64,000 bases of DNA from Larix kaempferi (GCA_027924585.1 BSBM01000779.1:16350001-16414000); one strand, 5' to 3'; positions 45,387-58,196 are shown, counted from the stretch's first letter. Made by a program: numbers and translations. Notes: generated by a model not told the origin, from the letters alone.

Positions 45387-45752
45387 CTCTGGAACATTTC
45401 CCAGAACTGGGTTCTGAGTTAACTGCCCAAGTATTTTGGCTGGTGACTTTTGTCAAACACTTTGGCAACAATATTCTGTTACCTCTAAATGGCCTCGCTG
45501 ACTGCTGTTATGAATTGGTGTCGACTGTTGATATATTTTAGTACATGCTTGGGTTGGGATTTTTGTCAAACAGTTTACAAGACCACATTATTTGGCACAT
45601 AGCTAGAGTTTATATGCTTTTTGGGCTTATAATATTCAACATAAATAACTGAGGATTACACTCAATGCAAGAACAGTACATCTCTACTGCTGTAGCAGCC
45701 ATACACTTTAACTCAATACAAACAGATTTGACAAACTCTTCTGACCTGTAGG
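45387..45752 (-). repeat. LTR segment of gypsy #3 family, right copy (resumes at 46927)
   Basis: It matches 43437-43815. The LTR is cut by a DNA transposon at 45753-46918 and resumes TGGGAAATAAGCTGG at 46927. A second insertion sits at 47844. A plausible outer end is GGGGACATTACA at about 49888. Subtracting the insertions leaves about 1.4 kb. GGAACATTTCCCAGAACTG is doubled at its left edge (about 45366 and 45391). Confidence 0.72.
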
Positions 45753-46918
45753 CTAAGTCACAGGGTTCGCCAAACCTAATCTTTGAGGTTCGAGGTTCGG
45801 CGAACCTCAAAAAAAAATTTGAAATTCGTTTAGGTTCGCGAACCTATTCGTTGGGGTTCGATTTTTCGTTGGAGTTCGTTTTTTTTATCAGGTTCGGGCG
45901 GGCTTTATCCTAGGGAAAAACCGACCGAAAACATCCATTCTGCCCGCTGCTTTTCTGCACCCTCGCGACCTCCCTCCGGCCCTATTCACTGCAACCCCAA
46001 GCTTCGCCTCCATCACTGCAACCTCGAGCTCTGCCTCGGCCCTCCATCACCACAAGCTGCAACCCCGAGCATTCATCACAGGCCACGATTCATCTCGGGA
46101 CCCGACACGGTGACGGTGACGGTGACCTCCCTTCGGCTCCGCCTCCATCACTTGCCACCATCCCGGCGACCTCCCTCCGGCTCCGACTCCAGCTCTGCCT
46201 CCATCATGGGCCACGATTTCAGTGCGGCTCCACCGGACCACCACACCCACGGCACCACCCGACTTGGGTCTCGGCAACTGCAACTCGACGATTTCTTAAT
46301 TTTGAAATTTGAAAAATTATATGTTTTATTTCATTCCGCACTTTGAAAAATAGGTTATATATTGTTTTATTTCATTTCGCATGTGATTTGGGTATTTACA
46401 ATTCAAATGGGATACTTTTGTTTTAATTTATAAAAGGTAATATATTGTTTATTATTTTATTTTTAAAATGGTTAAAAATATAAAATGAAAACTTAATTAT
46501 TTATATTTTTAAATATTTATGTATAAAATATTTTTGTAAAGAATATTTATGATTATAAGAATAATTATAATTTTATTTAGTATTTTTAATATTAAAATGA
46601 TTTTTTATACTTCTTTTTACAATTTGCAGTTGCACTATAAATGATAAATCTGTGTGTTTAAATGTTTAAAAAGCATTGATGATTGGAATTTGTTATTATT
46701 GTGTGTTTAAATATTTAAAAAGCGTTGATGATTGGAATTTGTTATTATTAAACATATATGGATTATATAATATGAAGAAATTATATATATATATATATAT
46801 AGTCGAACCTTATGTCAAACCTCATCCGAACCTCATCCGAACCTCATCCGAAAATTCGAACCCGAATCGAACCTAATCCTTGCCGAACCCGAACCCGAAC
46901 CCGAACCGTGTGACTTAG
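45753..46918. mobile_element. hAT-type non-autonomous DNA transposon, 1166 bp
   Basis: Terminal inverted repeats CTAAGTCACAGGGTTCG (left) and CTAAGTCACACGGTTCG (right, reverse complement) match at 16 of 17. Both sides are flanked by CCTGTAGG (45745-45752 and 46919-46926), a perfect 8-bp target duplication as made by hAT transposases. Subterminal GGTTCG/CGAACC motifs are repeated many times at both ends. The interior is half GC-rich (45920-46270) and half AT-rich, with no transposase. Confidence 0.95.
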
Positions 46919-47843
46919 CCTGTAGGTGGGAAATAAGCTGGCAGCTTCCTTTCTAGTGATGAAATGTCCGTTGCTTGACTGCTGTAGGTGCCAGTTTGTA
47001 TTTGCAGCCCCTTCTTGACTGAGACTTACCTCTCTTGTAACCACAATCTGCTGTAGATGAGCGCCTTCCTTTCAACAGTTTATAACAGCAGTGCTAAGAA
47101 AGGTAACACCGTAAACTTCTCTCTCCTCAAGCCCCCACGAGTTCTGGAGATGCCCATGATTTACCCCTTAGAATTGACTGCCTTAACCAACAATAGATCA
47201 TTGGTGAAAAAGACCAAATCCCCCTTGTTACAGTAGTACGAGGCAGCAGAATAGAATGGAAATATCAGGTGCTTTTTTTTTTTAACTCTAACAAGAAAAT
47301 GCCCCAGAAAATCAGTGCGCCCTTCCTCAATAGACAATATACAATAGTTCTAGAGCACTCCTCCAATGTGCCCCCTTCAGATCAGATTTGATGTGATAAT
47401 AATGACGAAGTGACCAGCTGAGTGGTGTGTCCCTTTTCTCCAATGATTTGTCCTTCTGCACCCTAACACTCCGAAAATATTCAAAGATCTGCAAGAATAA
47501 TTTGAATTTCTTCTACAGTCATGAAGTGCAATGAAAGATCTGAGTGATCTTTCCTCTCACAATCAGCTAGGGTGAATAGTCTCACCACCGAAACCATTTT
47601 TTCTTTTAGGGTTTCCGTCCCAATAGCCAAAAGCCACAGAACTCTCCAATTGTCTTTTTCAAAAATGAAATGTTATGAATGAATGTGAAAAGGGGTTGAT
47701 TTTCCCTTATATGCCCTTTTAACCCTTTTTGGCCACTTTTACCCTTTTTTGCTTTTATTAAATAAAAGTGACTTTTATAAAGTTTTTTCCTTCAATTAAT
47801 GACTCAATGTCACTTTATAATGTTACTTACAATGTTGCACAAG

Positions 47844-49759
47844 TTTCCGGTACGCGGGTACGTGGGGTACGTGGGCACGAGTATCCGGTACGGCTAGAAG
47901 GTTCGTACAAATTTACAGGAAACGTCAGGTTGGGAGCGGTAATAATATAATATATTAAATTTTAATATATATTAAAAAAACATAAATTTATTAAATTATA
48001 AGTTTAATTTTTTAACTTCTTGTCATTTTGTTTACTTTAAAAGTTAACTATAATGGTCACCACATTAATTTTCCAACTCTCTATCCATGGCTTGTAAACT
48101 GAAAATTAAAAATACAACAATTCAAAGATTCAAAAGTTAATTAAAAATTAAAAAATGAAACAGTACAGACTCTACAATCTGATCTGTAATACTAACCAAT
48201 CAAGTTATCGACATATGCCATACGTTTGTTAACACTTGACAGTTAAGAATCAAACTTACTACTTACTAAATAATAAGTTTATAGTTTGTTGACAGTTAGG
48301 TGGTTGGCATTGTCCCAACTCCATTAACTAGAAATCAACATGATTATAAAATTATAAATTAAATCCTCACAATAAAATTATAAATTTCGTCACCAATCAG
48401 GTTAGATTCCTAAACTAAGGCAATTGTAATACATTGTACAATAATGCTTAAATCCATGACATTAAAAGAACAAAATAAAAATGAAAAATACATAGCACAA
48501 ATGTTTAAAAATTAAAATTACAGGGCACAAATAATTAAAAATTAAAATTACAGAGCCATAAACTTTTTTCAAAGTAGCCATGATTCACAGGGGCAGGGAC
48601 GGGAACACTATTTTTTTAAATCAGGGTGCCAGGGGATCTATAGGGCTGCATCACATATAAAATTTAGGTGTGTAAAATTTTTAAAAATTAAATAATAACC
48701 ACAAAAAAATACTGAAATAAAATATATGTGAAAGGCATAAATGATGAACTAAACAAAATAAAAACGAGTTTAATAAATTATTAATTAATAATTTTAATTT
48801 AATAGTAAATAAAATACCGTATCCAAACAGCGCAGCTCTTCGAACTTGAAGTTCGGATTTCCTGGGCAAATGCTGGATTGAAAACGTCAATCTCCTGGGC
48901 AAATGCTGGATTGAAACCATCAGTCTTCTGGGCGAATGTACTGCACTCAGCAATGGAAACCAGCAACCCAAAAAATTAAAAATGTAAACCGAAACCCAAC
49001 TCACCAATAGAAACCGAGGCTCACTCAGCAGTCGGACTCCACTGAAAAACGCGGGCTCACTCAGCAACCGCAATCGGCTCACTCAGCTCAGAAATGGACT
49101 CGGGCCCTCGACTCACTCCACTGAGAATTGGACTCGGCCCACTCAGCTCAGAAATAGACTCGGCTCAATCGACTGAGAAATGGACAGACTCCACTCGACA
49201 ATGCAATCGGCTCACTCAGTGATGGACTAGACTCAGGAATCGGAAGGACTCCACTAGACAATGCAAACCACTCACTCAGCGATGGACTTGACTCACTCAG
49301 CAATGGATTCACTTAGCTCGATTGTGATTTTTAGAGAAGGGGATGGCTGATTATAAAGCCTTCATCCAGTTCTTCCTTGCCTCCATGTGTAGGGTTTCTT
49401 TCCCACGTTTTTCTTACCTATGTCGTTGGCGCTTTTCTTATTTCCCGCGATTTTGTTTTAGCATTTTAGCCTATGGTTTGGGTACTTGTGGTTGGGAGCT
49501 TGAGGAAGCTCCCGATCCATCGGGAGCCTCTCAAAGCTCCTCGATGGATCGGGAGCTTCTACAAGCTCCCAGTCACGAGTACCTTAAGGAACTCGTATCG
49601 GGAGCTGCCATTTAACTTCTGCGAAGTACCCGAAAAGCTCTCGAGTACCCGATGAAGTTCCCGGCTCTTTTGGAGCGTTTCGTACCAACTCCAAAGCTCC
49701 CAGGTACGCGGGAACGTGGGGTACGCCATTTCTAAGGGTAGGGAGTGGTACCCGTGCAA
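47844..49759. mobile_element. probable second DNA-transposon-like insertion, ~1.9 kb
   Basis: It lies between CACAAG (47838-47843) and CACAAG (49760-49765); the joined flanks read as one continuous LTR-like sequence. GGTACGCGGGTACGTGGGG near the left end recurs as GGTACGCGGGAACGTGGGG near the right end in direct orientation, and TTGCAC/GTGCAA ends are inverted. The class is uncertain: target duplication and inverted ends do not agree perfectly. The interior contains CTCACTCAGCAATGGA-type minisatellites (48940-49320) and GATCCATCGGGAGC palindromes (49510-49560). Confidence 0.6.
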
Positions 49760-49888
49760 CACAAGTTACTTATTGTCCAAGTGACATTAATTAATTAATT
49801 AATTCACTTTGTCGTTGACTATAGCCTACGGGAATTAAATAGGCTAATAAGTCATCCCCTGGAGTGATCATTTGGAAGGGGACATTAC

Positions 49889-50349
49889 ATTTTCTTCAAC
49901 CTTAAAGAAAAAAGGTAGGTGAAGTGGGACATTTTTGTTTGCCATGAACAATATTTTTAAATTTAAATGGTATGATAGCTTTTAGTTCAAAAGCTTAATC
50001 AAAAGTATTGTGAAAGTTTGTAAATGAGGTGAATATTTAAATCCATGTAACCCAAACTTTGAAAAGGAGGTCTATATTTTTGTAATCTTTTGACATGAGA
50101 AGTGAGAGAGGCCTATTGAAACCTCAGTAAAAAGGAGAACAAAAGACTAGGAGAAAGCTTCATCATATATCAATTTTTTTGACAAAATTATTCATTTTGT
50201 GGTGGCTTGTGTCTTAGATTTGCCTAAAATTTGAATAAGGGGATCATAGGTACACTTTGAGATTGTGTGTGATAATGCGTGAATTTCTTGTATGTTTGAT
50301 GTTATTTTCTGTCTAGTTTGAATCTCATTTCATTTGGCAAACAAAATAA
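49889..50349. other. no gene recognised
   Basis: AT-rich DNA right of the LTR complex; nothing supported. Confidence 0.5.
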
Positions 50350-51008
50350 GAATAGGAATACAGAAGGAACAAATGGTATGATTGATGATTCCTTAATTGT
50401 TCATGAAAAGAAATCATTCATAAACAGTGAATTGATGAAGACAAGTCTTGCTGAAGATGAGTCACAAGTAGAAGCATAGAGTGATACCAAAAGCATTATC
50501 AATGAACTTAAACTTGAATTTTCTTCTGAAGTTACAAAAGAAAACTGTCATGAATGCATGGAAGAATCTCAAGTACAAGTGCTCTTTCCAAGAACATTGT
50601 TAGAACTTGGGAAGTATTGCAATTCAACAAGAATCGATATGGCTTAGGATATGGAAAAGACAGTAGGTGGCTTTCATAGCTGATGATGGACCTAGCTTAA
50701 TGTTCAAAACGTTGACATCAAAATACTAATGCGGATTTTCTCGAAGTCCAAATGGATAATGCTCCAAACTAGTTATGTTTGTGAGTTTTGCATTTCTTGC
50801 CAAAAATTTGAAGGGGTAAGAATTACATGTTGAGGAAGTTATTCCGGTAGTGGATGATAAATGGATTGAAGAAATTGTTAAGGAATCCCAACATTGTCAT
50901 CGTGTTGGTCATATGGAGATAGAATGTTTTTATCCCCATCCTTGTCCTCATTGTGGGAAGAAAAATCATCTTTCAAATAAATGTTGGAAGAATAAAAAAG
51001 TTAAAAAG
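50350..51008 (+). pseudogene. retroelement gag fragment with double zinc knuckle
   Basis: The plus strand reads an acidic linker (MIDDSLIVHEKKSFINSELM, LKLEFSSEVTKENCHECMEE) with stops. It ends in two nucleocapsid-like knuckles: HCHRVGHMEIECF and CPHCGKKNHLSNKCW. The second is a perfect C-x2-C-x4-H-x4-C. A basic tail (KNKKVKK) and a stop follow. No protease or pol follows, so it is a truncated element. Confidence 0.78.
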
Positions 51009-51214
51009 TAATCAGTTCATTCTGGCTAGATAAGTTCTTCGCGATGCAATCAACAGGTCAAGAAGTTGTAGAAGTCTTACCATGGAGTTTATACATTGGC
51101 AAATATATATTTAAGGAAGCAACAAAAGAAAATGGATTCCACTCAATTGTTACGAAAGATACTTTTGGGCATTGATTGGGGCCCATTCTGATTGAAATTG
51201 AAAATTGACTCCAA

Positions 51215-51358
51215 ATGGTACTCCCTTCTACCTTAAAGGGGGAATTTACACAAATAAAATAAGAAAGGTATTCTCTTGCACCTCTAAAGGGGGAGTACAT
51301 CGATGAAGACAAAATTGGACTCTCTTTCACCTTAATGGGGGGAGTACATTGATTAAAC
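51215..51358 (+). repeat. ~60-bp tandem repeat with polypurine-like core, three copies
   Basis: CTCCCTTCTACCTTAAAGGG, CTCTTGCACCTCTAAAGGG and CTCTCTTTCACCTTAATGGG each precede GGA(A/G)T and TACA. Each copy has a purine run such as AAAGGGGGAGTACA, so the repeats may derive from duplicated 3' polypurine regions. Confidence 0.75.
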
Positions 51359-51589
51359 TTGTTCACAGTCAACGAAAACCACCACACACATTGAAGAAAT
51401 TGGTTAGTGGTCAACCAAAACCACCAGATTACATGGTATCAAATACAATGATGAAAGAGCTACTGAAGAAAATATGAAACTCAAGCTTCGGTTTCGTTGA
51501 CATGCTTCTCACCTTGCTCCTGACTTGGGGGGTGTCAATGATGATTGTTAGGCTTCAGGCCTAGCGATTAGCTTAGTCAGATACTTATC

Positions 51590-51775
51590 TAGGCGGTTCT
51601 TTTACTACATGTATCTTTCTTTATCTTGCTTTTAGCATTCTCTAGGAGTTGCTTATGCACTCCCACATTGTACTCTTACTGGATGTATCCTCTAGTCCCA
51701 TTCTCCTACTTTTGTGGTCATTCAGTGGACATTAATACAATTATTTTATCTTATCTCATCAATCCAAATTCAATC
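51590..51775 (+). mobile_element. LINE-type 3' end with (TTATC) tail
   Basis: TTTGTGGTCATTCAGTGGAC, ATTAATACAATTATTTTATC and TTATCTCATC match the last ~55 bp of the LINE ending at 58485. Only the 3' end is shared; upstream sequence differs, as expected of a 5'-truncated copy, another subfamily, or a SINE sharing the tail. Confidence 0.65.
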
Positions 51776-52242
51776 AGCGTTAGGGAATTCCAGCATGGCA
51801 ACCGGTTTTGTCAATAGCCTATCTACATGAATTCATCTAGTCATTGGGTTGTTGCTCGACACCTAATTGTGTCTAAAAGAAAACGCTTCGGTGATCCTGA
51901 TTGTTCATTGATAGCAGAATGGTGATCCTTTTTGTTCACCAATTTGTTGAAGATGCCATTCTCTTCTAGCCAAATTACTTGGCAAATGATCAAATTGTCA
52001 AGTAATTGGGAAATGCTCAGACATGGCAGTTGTTCACTTCTAGAATTTCTTCTCTTTCAAAATTCATTTCAGATGAGGCATTCGACATCCATATTTGATG
52101 TTTTTACAGGATATCTACATTGAATCCGAGTTCATAAATTTCAGATTGAAGATTAATATCATACCTGTCTATACACTAGTTCTTGTTGCCTTACGTGTAA
52201 TTATTTGGACTTATGATGAAGGGGGAGATTTTTAGCACGTAA

Positions 52243-53069
52243 CACCCCTCCATCACATATTGCATTAGTGCTAGGGGGGCATACCTGGGTTATAGTGTAG
52301 GCATGGGACACACTCGTGTTGGCCACACAAGTGGGTTCTCTTCCTGCACAATAGTATTAGATTATGTCAGTTCATAATGCATATATTTATTATTAAGAAT
52401 ATGAATAAGGACATGGGGATTCATGAGAACATAAGTACATAACTTAGCAAATTAAAATAATTTAATCAGTGATTAGATTAAAGAGAGGGTTATTAAGGAA
52501 AATAATAAAATAAGTAAATTATGAGCTATTTATCTAATTAATGGAATTTTGCATGTGGACATGTGTCCTATCAAGTGGAGCTTGGAAAAGCTTAAAAGGG
52601 GGGAAATGGGAACGGGAAGAGGGCTTCTTGCCTGGTTCCCTCGCATGGGTTTAAGTTTTTGGAGGAGATAGGCGTTTGGAGGATGAGGGTAAGATGTTGA
52701 CGATCTTGGCTGGCTTGGTATTGCCGAGTGAGGGCTCAGGGGCTCTCAATCTATGATCGAGAGGTTGGTTGGGAGGAGAGTGGTCCCCCACATGTGGTTT
52801 CTCGAGTTGTTGCTTGTATTGGTCAGCCTGTTGGCTTCTACGCTACAATTGTAAGTCTAAACTCATGGGTTCAGGTATGTCTTCATCTTTGTCCTATGTT
52901 TTATAAATGTTTGCTGATTACTCTAATTGTGAAAATTAGTTCTGTTGTGATTATTTTCCTAATTGTAATTACTTTTGCAAATCACTGTTTCTATGAATTT
53001 TAAGTTTAATGGAAATATGTATTATTCAATAGAGAAAATATACCCCTTGGTGAATTAAGGGCCTTTACA
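52243..53069 (+). repeat. LTR of a plus-strand retrotransposon (left edge approximate)
   Basis: The right edge GGGCCTTTACA is followed by TTTGGTATCAGAGC, fixing an LTR end and direction. The left edge is set only by a preceding GAAGGGGGAGA purine run and the start ACGTAACACCCC. No recognisable gag follows, so the element is truncated or its internal region is unrecognisable. Confidence 0.55.
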
Positions 53070-53071
53070 TT

Positions 53072-53091
53072 TGGTATCAGAGCAAAGGCTC
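53072..53091 (+). other. primer-binding site, initiator-Met tRNA
   Basis: TGGTATCAGAGCAAAGGCTC, the standard plant primer site, two bases after the LTR end. Confidence 0.87.
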
Positions 53092-56000
53092 CAACCTTAG
53101 GCTTCTGGACACTTGAGTTAGGTAATGCTCATCCTCGGTCTCCTCCAGATTTTACCATATGGTCATAAACCCTTTTGCCCTCTGTTAAGTATTTCACCTA
53201 TCTTACCAGAAGTCTGCAAGAGCATAAGTAAGATTCTGAGTCCACCCAGTGCATGTATTCAAGGATTTCCAAAGCTTCCTTCAATGTATTCAAGGATTTC
53301 CAAAGCTTCCTTCAATGTACAAATTTAAATAGATAAGATACAATATTTCAAAATGTTAGAGACAGAATTCTGATTTAATTTTTTTTTATCAACTTAAAAG
53401 ATGAACTCTCAACCTTGCTCTAAAGATTGATTGTTTTGATGTTTTTTGGTATTCTTTATATAGAAAACAGCAAGAAGTGTGTCCTAGACAATATTATTGA
53501 TTGGGGTTCCGATTCCTGGATGGAGATAGACTAGCTTCCTCCTGATCCTCAGTGAACTATTGATCCTGACTGCCTAGATCAAATTCCATATTGTGCTATA
53601 GTCAATTTTATAACCGGCAACAGATATGTCGCAAAGGATGCATCACACAGTTCAAAAAACCACTTGACAAGTGTCACTTTTGCTGTGGGCTTCTCTGGCT
53701 AGCCTTCTGTTGTGCTTCTCATTGCGATTCACTTTTAAAATGTTTCCCAGTGGGGTACTGTGGATTTGAGTGACAGAATTGAGGGGACCCCTTTGCAAAA
53801 CTGTAAGGTAAAAGTTGTATAGCGTTTTCCATTTTATTTTAAAATTGGATTTACATTTAAGAAAAACAATCAGTGAAAAATCAATTTTGAGGTTACTCGA
53901 GTAGAGTAAAAAAAACTCGAGTAGAGTAAAAAAAAGTAGGGTTGAGCATAAATGCATTGGCAGTTAGAATGACCAATTTCTCCTTAATGAAACTGTTTTC
54001 GAGGATTATATTTAATCATTTATGATTTAAGGTATTGCGTCATCGTGTGTATTTGCAGTTTTCTTTTTTGATAATGAGCAATTAAACACACAACACAAGA
54101 GTCTGCTTAAAATTGGTTGATTAACAAATAACGAGGCTCCAATGCGGCGATGCTCCACATAGCAAATAACGAGGTGATTAACAGGCTTGTTCCTCATGCT
54201 CACCTGCTAACCCTTGGGCACTCTCTATGCCAATGCCCTTCCCTTCTTGTTTTCTCCACCTTAAGATTGAGGTTAAGATTGCCGTGTCAGCTACCAGGTG
54301 TCATGGCTCAAGTTGCATCAATTATATCAGACTGTCAGGACTCAGGCGTCTCCATGAACCCTTGCCAGATGGCAGATAAAGGGCCTAAGAGCTCATGTAT
54401 GAATACTGGATGGAAGACACATTTCCTGAACATGCATGATGACATAGTTTTCTAAACTATTATAACGCCTGCTCCAAATCAAGCAATTGTTTCACATTAG
54501 AGGTAGATGCTACCAAACTGAGATAACTCCTTCCATTTGTGAAGATACATGTAGCTCCTTTCCATCTAGTTTACTCATTGCAAGCCAGTTGGCTACATAG
54601 TCATAATATGATAGCCAGTCACTCTAGTAATTATGTGCATTTCACGATGACTCTAACATGCACACAATGTCCAATTGGTTCACATGCAAGTGACTTCTAG
54701 CTGGGTCCTGCAGCAGCCAAGGTTTGTGTCTCCATTAATATTATTGAAGCCTTCATTACACCTCATAGATAGGCACATGAAAAGTTATTGTGGGTGATAG
54801 ACTTTGGTTTGTGGTATGGAAAAAATATCCATGCTCATTGATGTGGTCAAACCAAGGCGCATCAATTGCTGGTTGAAAACTAATCCATATCATTTATAGA
54901 TACTATAAACTTCAAGAAAGCTCAGGTAAATAACATTTATGCAAAGCCCAAAGGGGTTAGCTCAGACTTCCTTTCTTAGTGAGAAATCTTGTCCTGCTAC
55001 TTTCTCTTGATCAATGGTGTCCTCTAACTTGGCACCAAAATTCATTTTGTTAACCTTATTTTGGCTAATGGGCCATCTAGAAGGTTGCACTTTCAAATTG
55101 TAGTTACTATCCAAGGCATTCACATTCTTCCGAGATATCATTGACTGGCATGGCAGTATCTTACAAATATTTCAAACAGGTTGTAAAATATTTTCATTGT
55201 TGTTATATAGCCAATGAGTCCCTAGACAATCACAAAGTTCGAGATCACCTCCTTATGAGTTGTTATCCTTATCTAGATCAGGTGTCATCTTTATCCATTT
55301 TTTGACTTGTCAGTGAGATCTATATCTAGAGGTGGTTAGATTCATGTACTATATATTGATCATCAGATAAATATTTTGAGTTGTATATGGCTTAAAGCCT
55401 TTTCTGCCATGTTCTTGTCTTATGTTATATTTATTAACAAGATGATCATTATATATGGATATCTTTGTGTATTAACAAGATGATCATTATATATGGATAT
55501 CTTTGTGTTTGTTTTGAATTCTCCTATTTTAGGTATTATTGTGTAACTTATCAGTATTGTTATTTTTGGGAGTTGTGCTCCATGTCTATATTTGATGTAT
55601 TAAATGTTTATCATGTTCTGTTGGGTATTTGGTTCATACCAAGTGATATTAAAGTAGGTGAATCTCAAATTGACACCTTCAAGTAGTACTTTTCAATCCA
55701 CGAGCCTTAACTTTTTCTAGAGACTACCAAATAGAGTGCCTCTTAATTTTTTGGCAAGAAGACACTTGTGATTAAATTTGGTCAAAATTTTAGCCAATTT
55801 GGCATGAAAATCTAGGATGTACAATTAATGTAAATTGGGTTTCAGGTCCAGTGTTGAATCTTTGCCAAAAGTGGTATATTTCAGTGATTTGTGCATATCT
55901 TTTGACTATGAACTCTAGATTAAGTGCCACTAAATTTTCTTGATTGAAGACACTTGGTCTTGCCTGTAGTCAAATTAAAAAGAATGGTGCAAATTCTAGG

Positions 56001-57245
56001 AGATGGGTTGAGTGCAAGTTATTGTTCATCCACTCCTGATATCCCACTAAAACTAGTAGGGTGCAATAAATTGTTCATATCTAAAGATTGCTGTATCCAA
56101 ATTTAGCAAGGCCCAAGTCATCTAAAAACACACATCAGAGGGTGTTACATGTAAAATTTCAAAGCAATCGGTCTGAAATTCAAGGAGATACAATCTTATA
56201 AGTTCACCTGTCGAGTAGAGGCAAGCATAATTCGATTATGGGGGATCCAAATGGAGTGAAACTAGTTCCATTGAAGTAGACATTTTAGGTCGTTACAGGT
56301 TGAAAGTTTACCGAAGTTGGAGTAGAAATCACTGAGATATAGCAATTATAAGGTTGACTTGCAGACTAGTCCCCACATAAGGGTCTAAAGCAACAGGTCA
56401 ACTTAAATTTGGCATAGCTTTTGTTTGGAATGTTTAATTTTGGTGATTGAAAAGACATTTGGAAGAGGAAATATAGGAGAATATCTTTGTGAAATTCGGG
56501 GCAACTTTGGATTGATGTAGTAGAGATATTGGGTTTTCCATGATGGGGCTTGCATCTACATTAGAGTATGATACACCAGTTTTAATCTGGAAGTAAATGC
56601 CAACAAATCGAAGAAGAATAATGGTGATTTAAATGAAGAACTTGCAAGGAGAGAAGAATAAATAAAAATGTTGTCTAATCTTAATTGAGCCCTTCTTTTT
56701 GTAGTTAATAGTAAAATAAGGCATCTCCACAAGGCAAAATCAAGGATGATAGATGGAGGGACAATCAAGAGAGTCGAAGAGGAGATCTGCAAGAAGGTTG
56801 AAGAATCCCTAAGCATTAATGAAGTCAAATAAACATTGCAAGAAAGGATTGAAGAAGGATGAAAGCAATTGATGGATAACATCACATTTCAACTTCAAAG
56901 GGAGAAGGAAGAAAGGTCATCAAGAAATACTTGAAGAAGTTAAGCTTCGGCTTTAGGTGGTAAAGTCCAAATATGATAGTATTATCTTGAAAACAAATAC
57001 ATTGGAATACCAAGCACAAATATTAGAACGTTTTATTGTATGAAAAAAAAGAAGGTTGATGATGTTTCTGGGGACAACGAAGGAGAACCACCAAATGTTG
57101 TATTGTATCACCATCCCTCATCATAAGGGAAGTTTATAATATGGACCATAAAGTATATAACGACATCCTCATTTCTAGAGAAGTAGATGGAAAACATTCT
57201 TGGAATTAGAAGTTGATGTAAAGTTACAGGATATACTGCTCTTTT
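53092..57245. other. no gene recognised
   Basis: Apart from short perfect tandem duplications (31 bp at 53254-53315, 20 bp at 53895-53934, 38 bp at 55433-55508), I see no supported feature. The 101- and 109-codon frames at 53652, 54150 and 56556 show no motif. Confidence 0.5.
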
Positions 57246-58196
57246 GAGGCTATTGCCCATTCTACCCATTCGGGTCGGACCCGATGTTGGTTTACAAGGG
57301 TTTCAGATCTCTTAGAGGCAGTGGGTATTCAGGTGGATCGTCTCCCCCCTTTCCGATATTTATTGGATGCTCCTGGACACCTTTTACCCACTAGACAGAA
57401 ACTGAACAAGACCATCCGGTAAGACATCTACAGGCAGTTCGTCTAGGTCACATGGGTCAATCCTCCGGGAGGGTTACGCCCAAAGATGGCCTTTTACGCA
57501 GAGCACTTCCTAGAGTTGAGAGACAGGCTCATTGTCCGACCCCAGTATATGTTTCGTCATTGGATGCATGCTCTTCGCATCCCTCTAGGCCAGTTTAAAG
57601 TCGGTTCTCATAGACTTCGGGTAGAGACGGACCACCGGATTGATAGACCAGATAGAATCTGTCAAGTATGTCACCTATAGGAAGTGGAGATCGAGGCACA
57701 CTTCATTTTTAGATGCCCTAGCTACTACGAGATCAGAGGACGGTTCTATTGTTTGTTTAGAGACTCTCAGACTCTCGTTGAGTTTTTCAGGTACCCTGAT
57801 CAGAGATGTTTGGCTCTCTACATGCAGGAGGCTCTCAGATTCCGAGTGCATATTCTTCAGCCTCCCATCAGACTGAACCCCACGCAGAAGATCACGTCAT
57901 TTTTCAGGGTATTGCCTTCAGACAGGGGCACCAAGAGACTGACCGATATCAGTACATATCCAGGCTCTAGATCAGTGAGGATCCGTGGGACCTCACCCCG
58001 ACCCACGAGATCTCAGCAGCAGATTCATCGCAGACTCCGTCCTGAGAGACGGGCTAGATCCTCCAGACCTCAGCAACGTACGAACCCCCCCAGGCAACGC
58101 GTTTGTGGGCAGTTTGCACTCTCTACTAGCCCTTCATCAGGACAACATAAATTGTTGAGTTTTCTTCAGTCCTCTTCTTTCAGCGTCAGATGTTAG
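57246..58196 (+). pseudogene. LINE ORF2 C-terminal region, three in-frame stops
   Basis: One frame runs from 57246 to 58196 with only three stops: after NKTIR, after YRQFV, and a TAG at 57678. It reads MAFYAEHFLELRDRLIVRPQ, FRHWMHALRIPLGQFKVGSH and RLRVETDHRIDRPDRICQVC. It continues EVEIEAHFIFRCPSYYEIRG, a CxxC...H...C zinc motif at the end of LINE reverse transcriptases. An arginine/serine/glutamine-rich tail follows (TSPRPTRSQQQIHRRLRPER). Frame continuity across the stops suggests recent inactivation. Confidence 0.78.
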
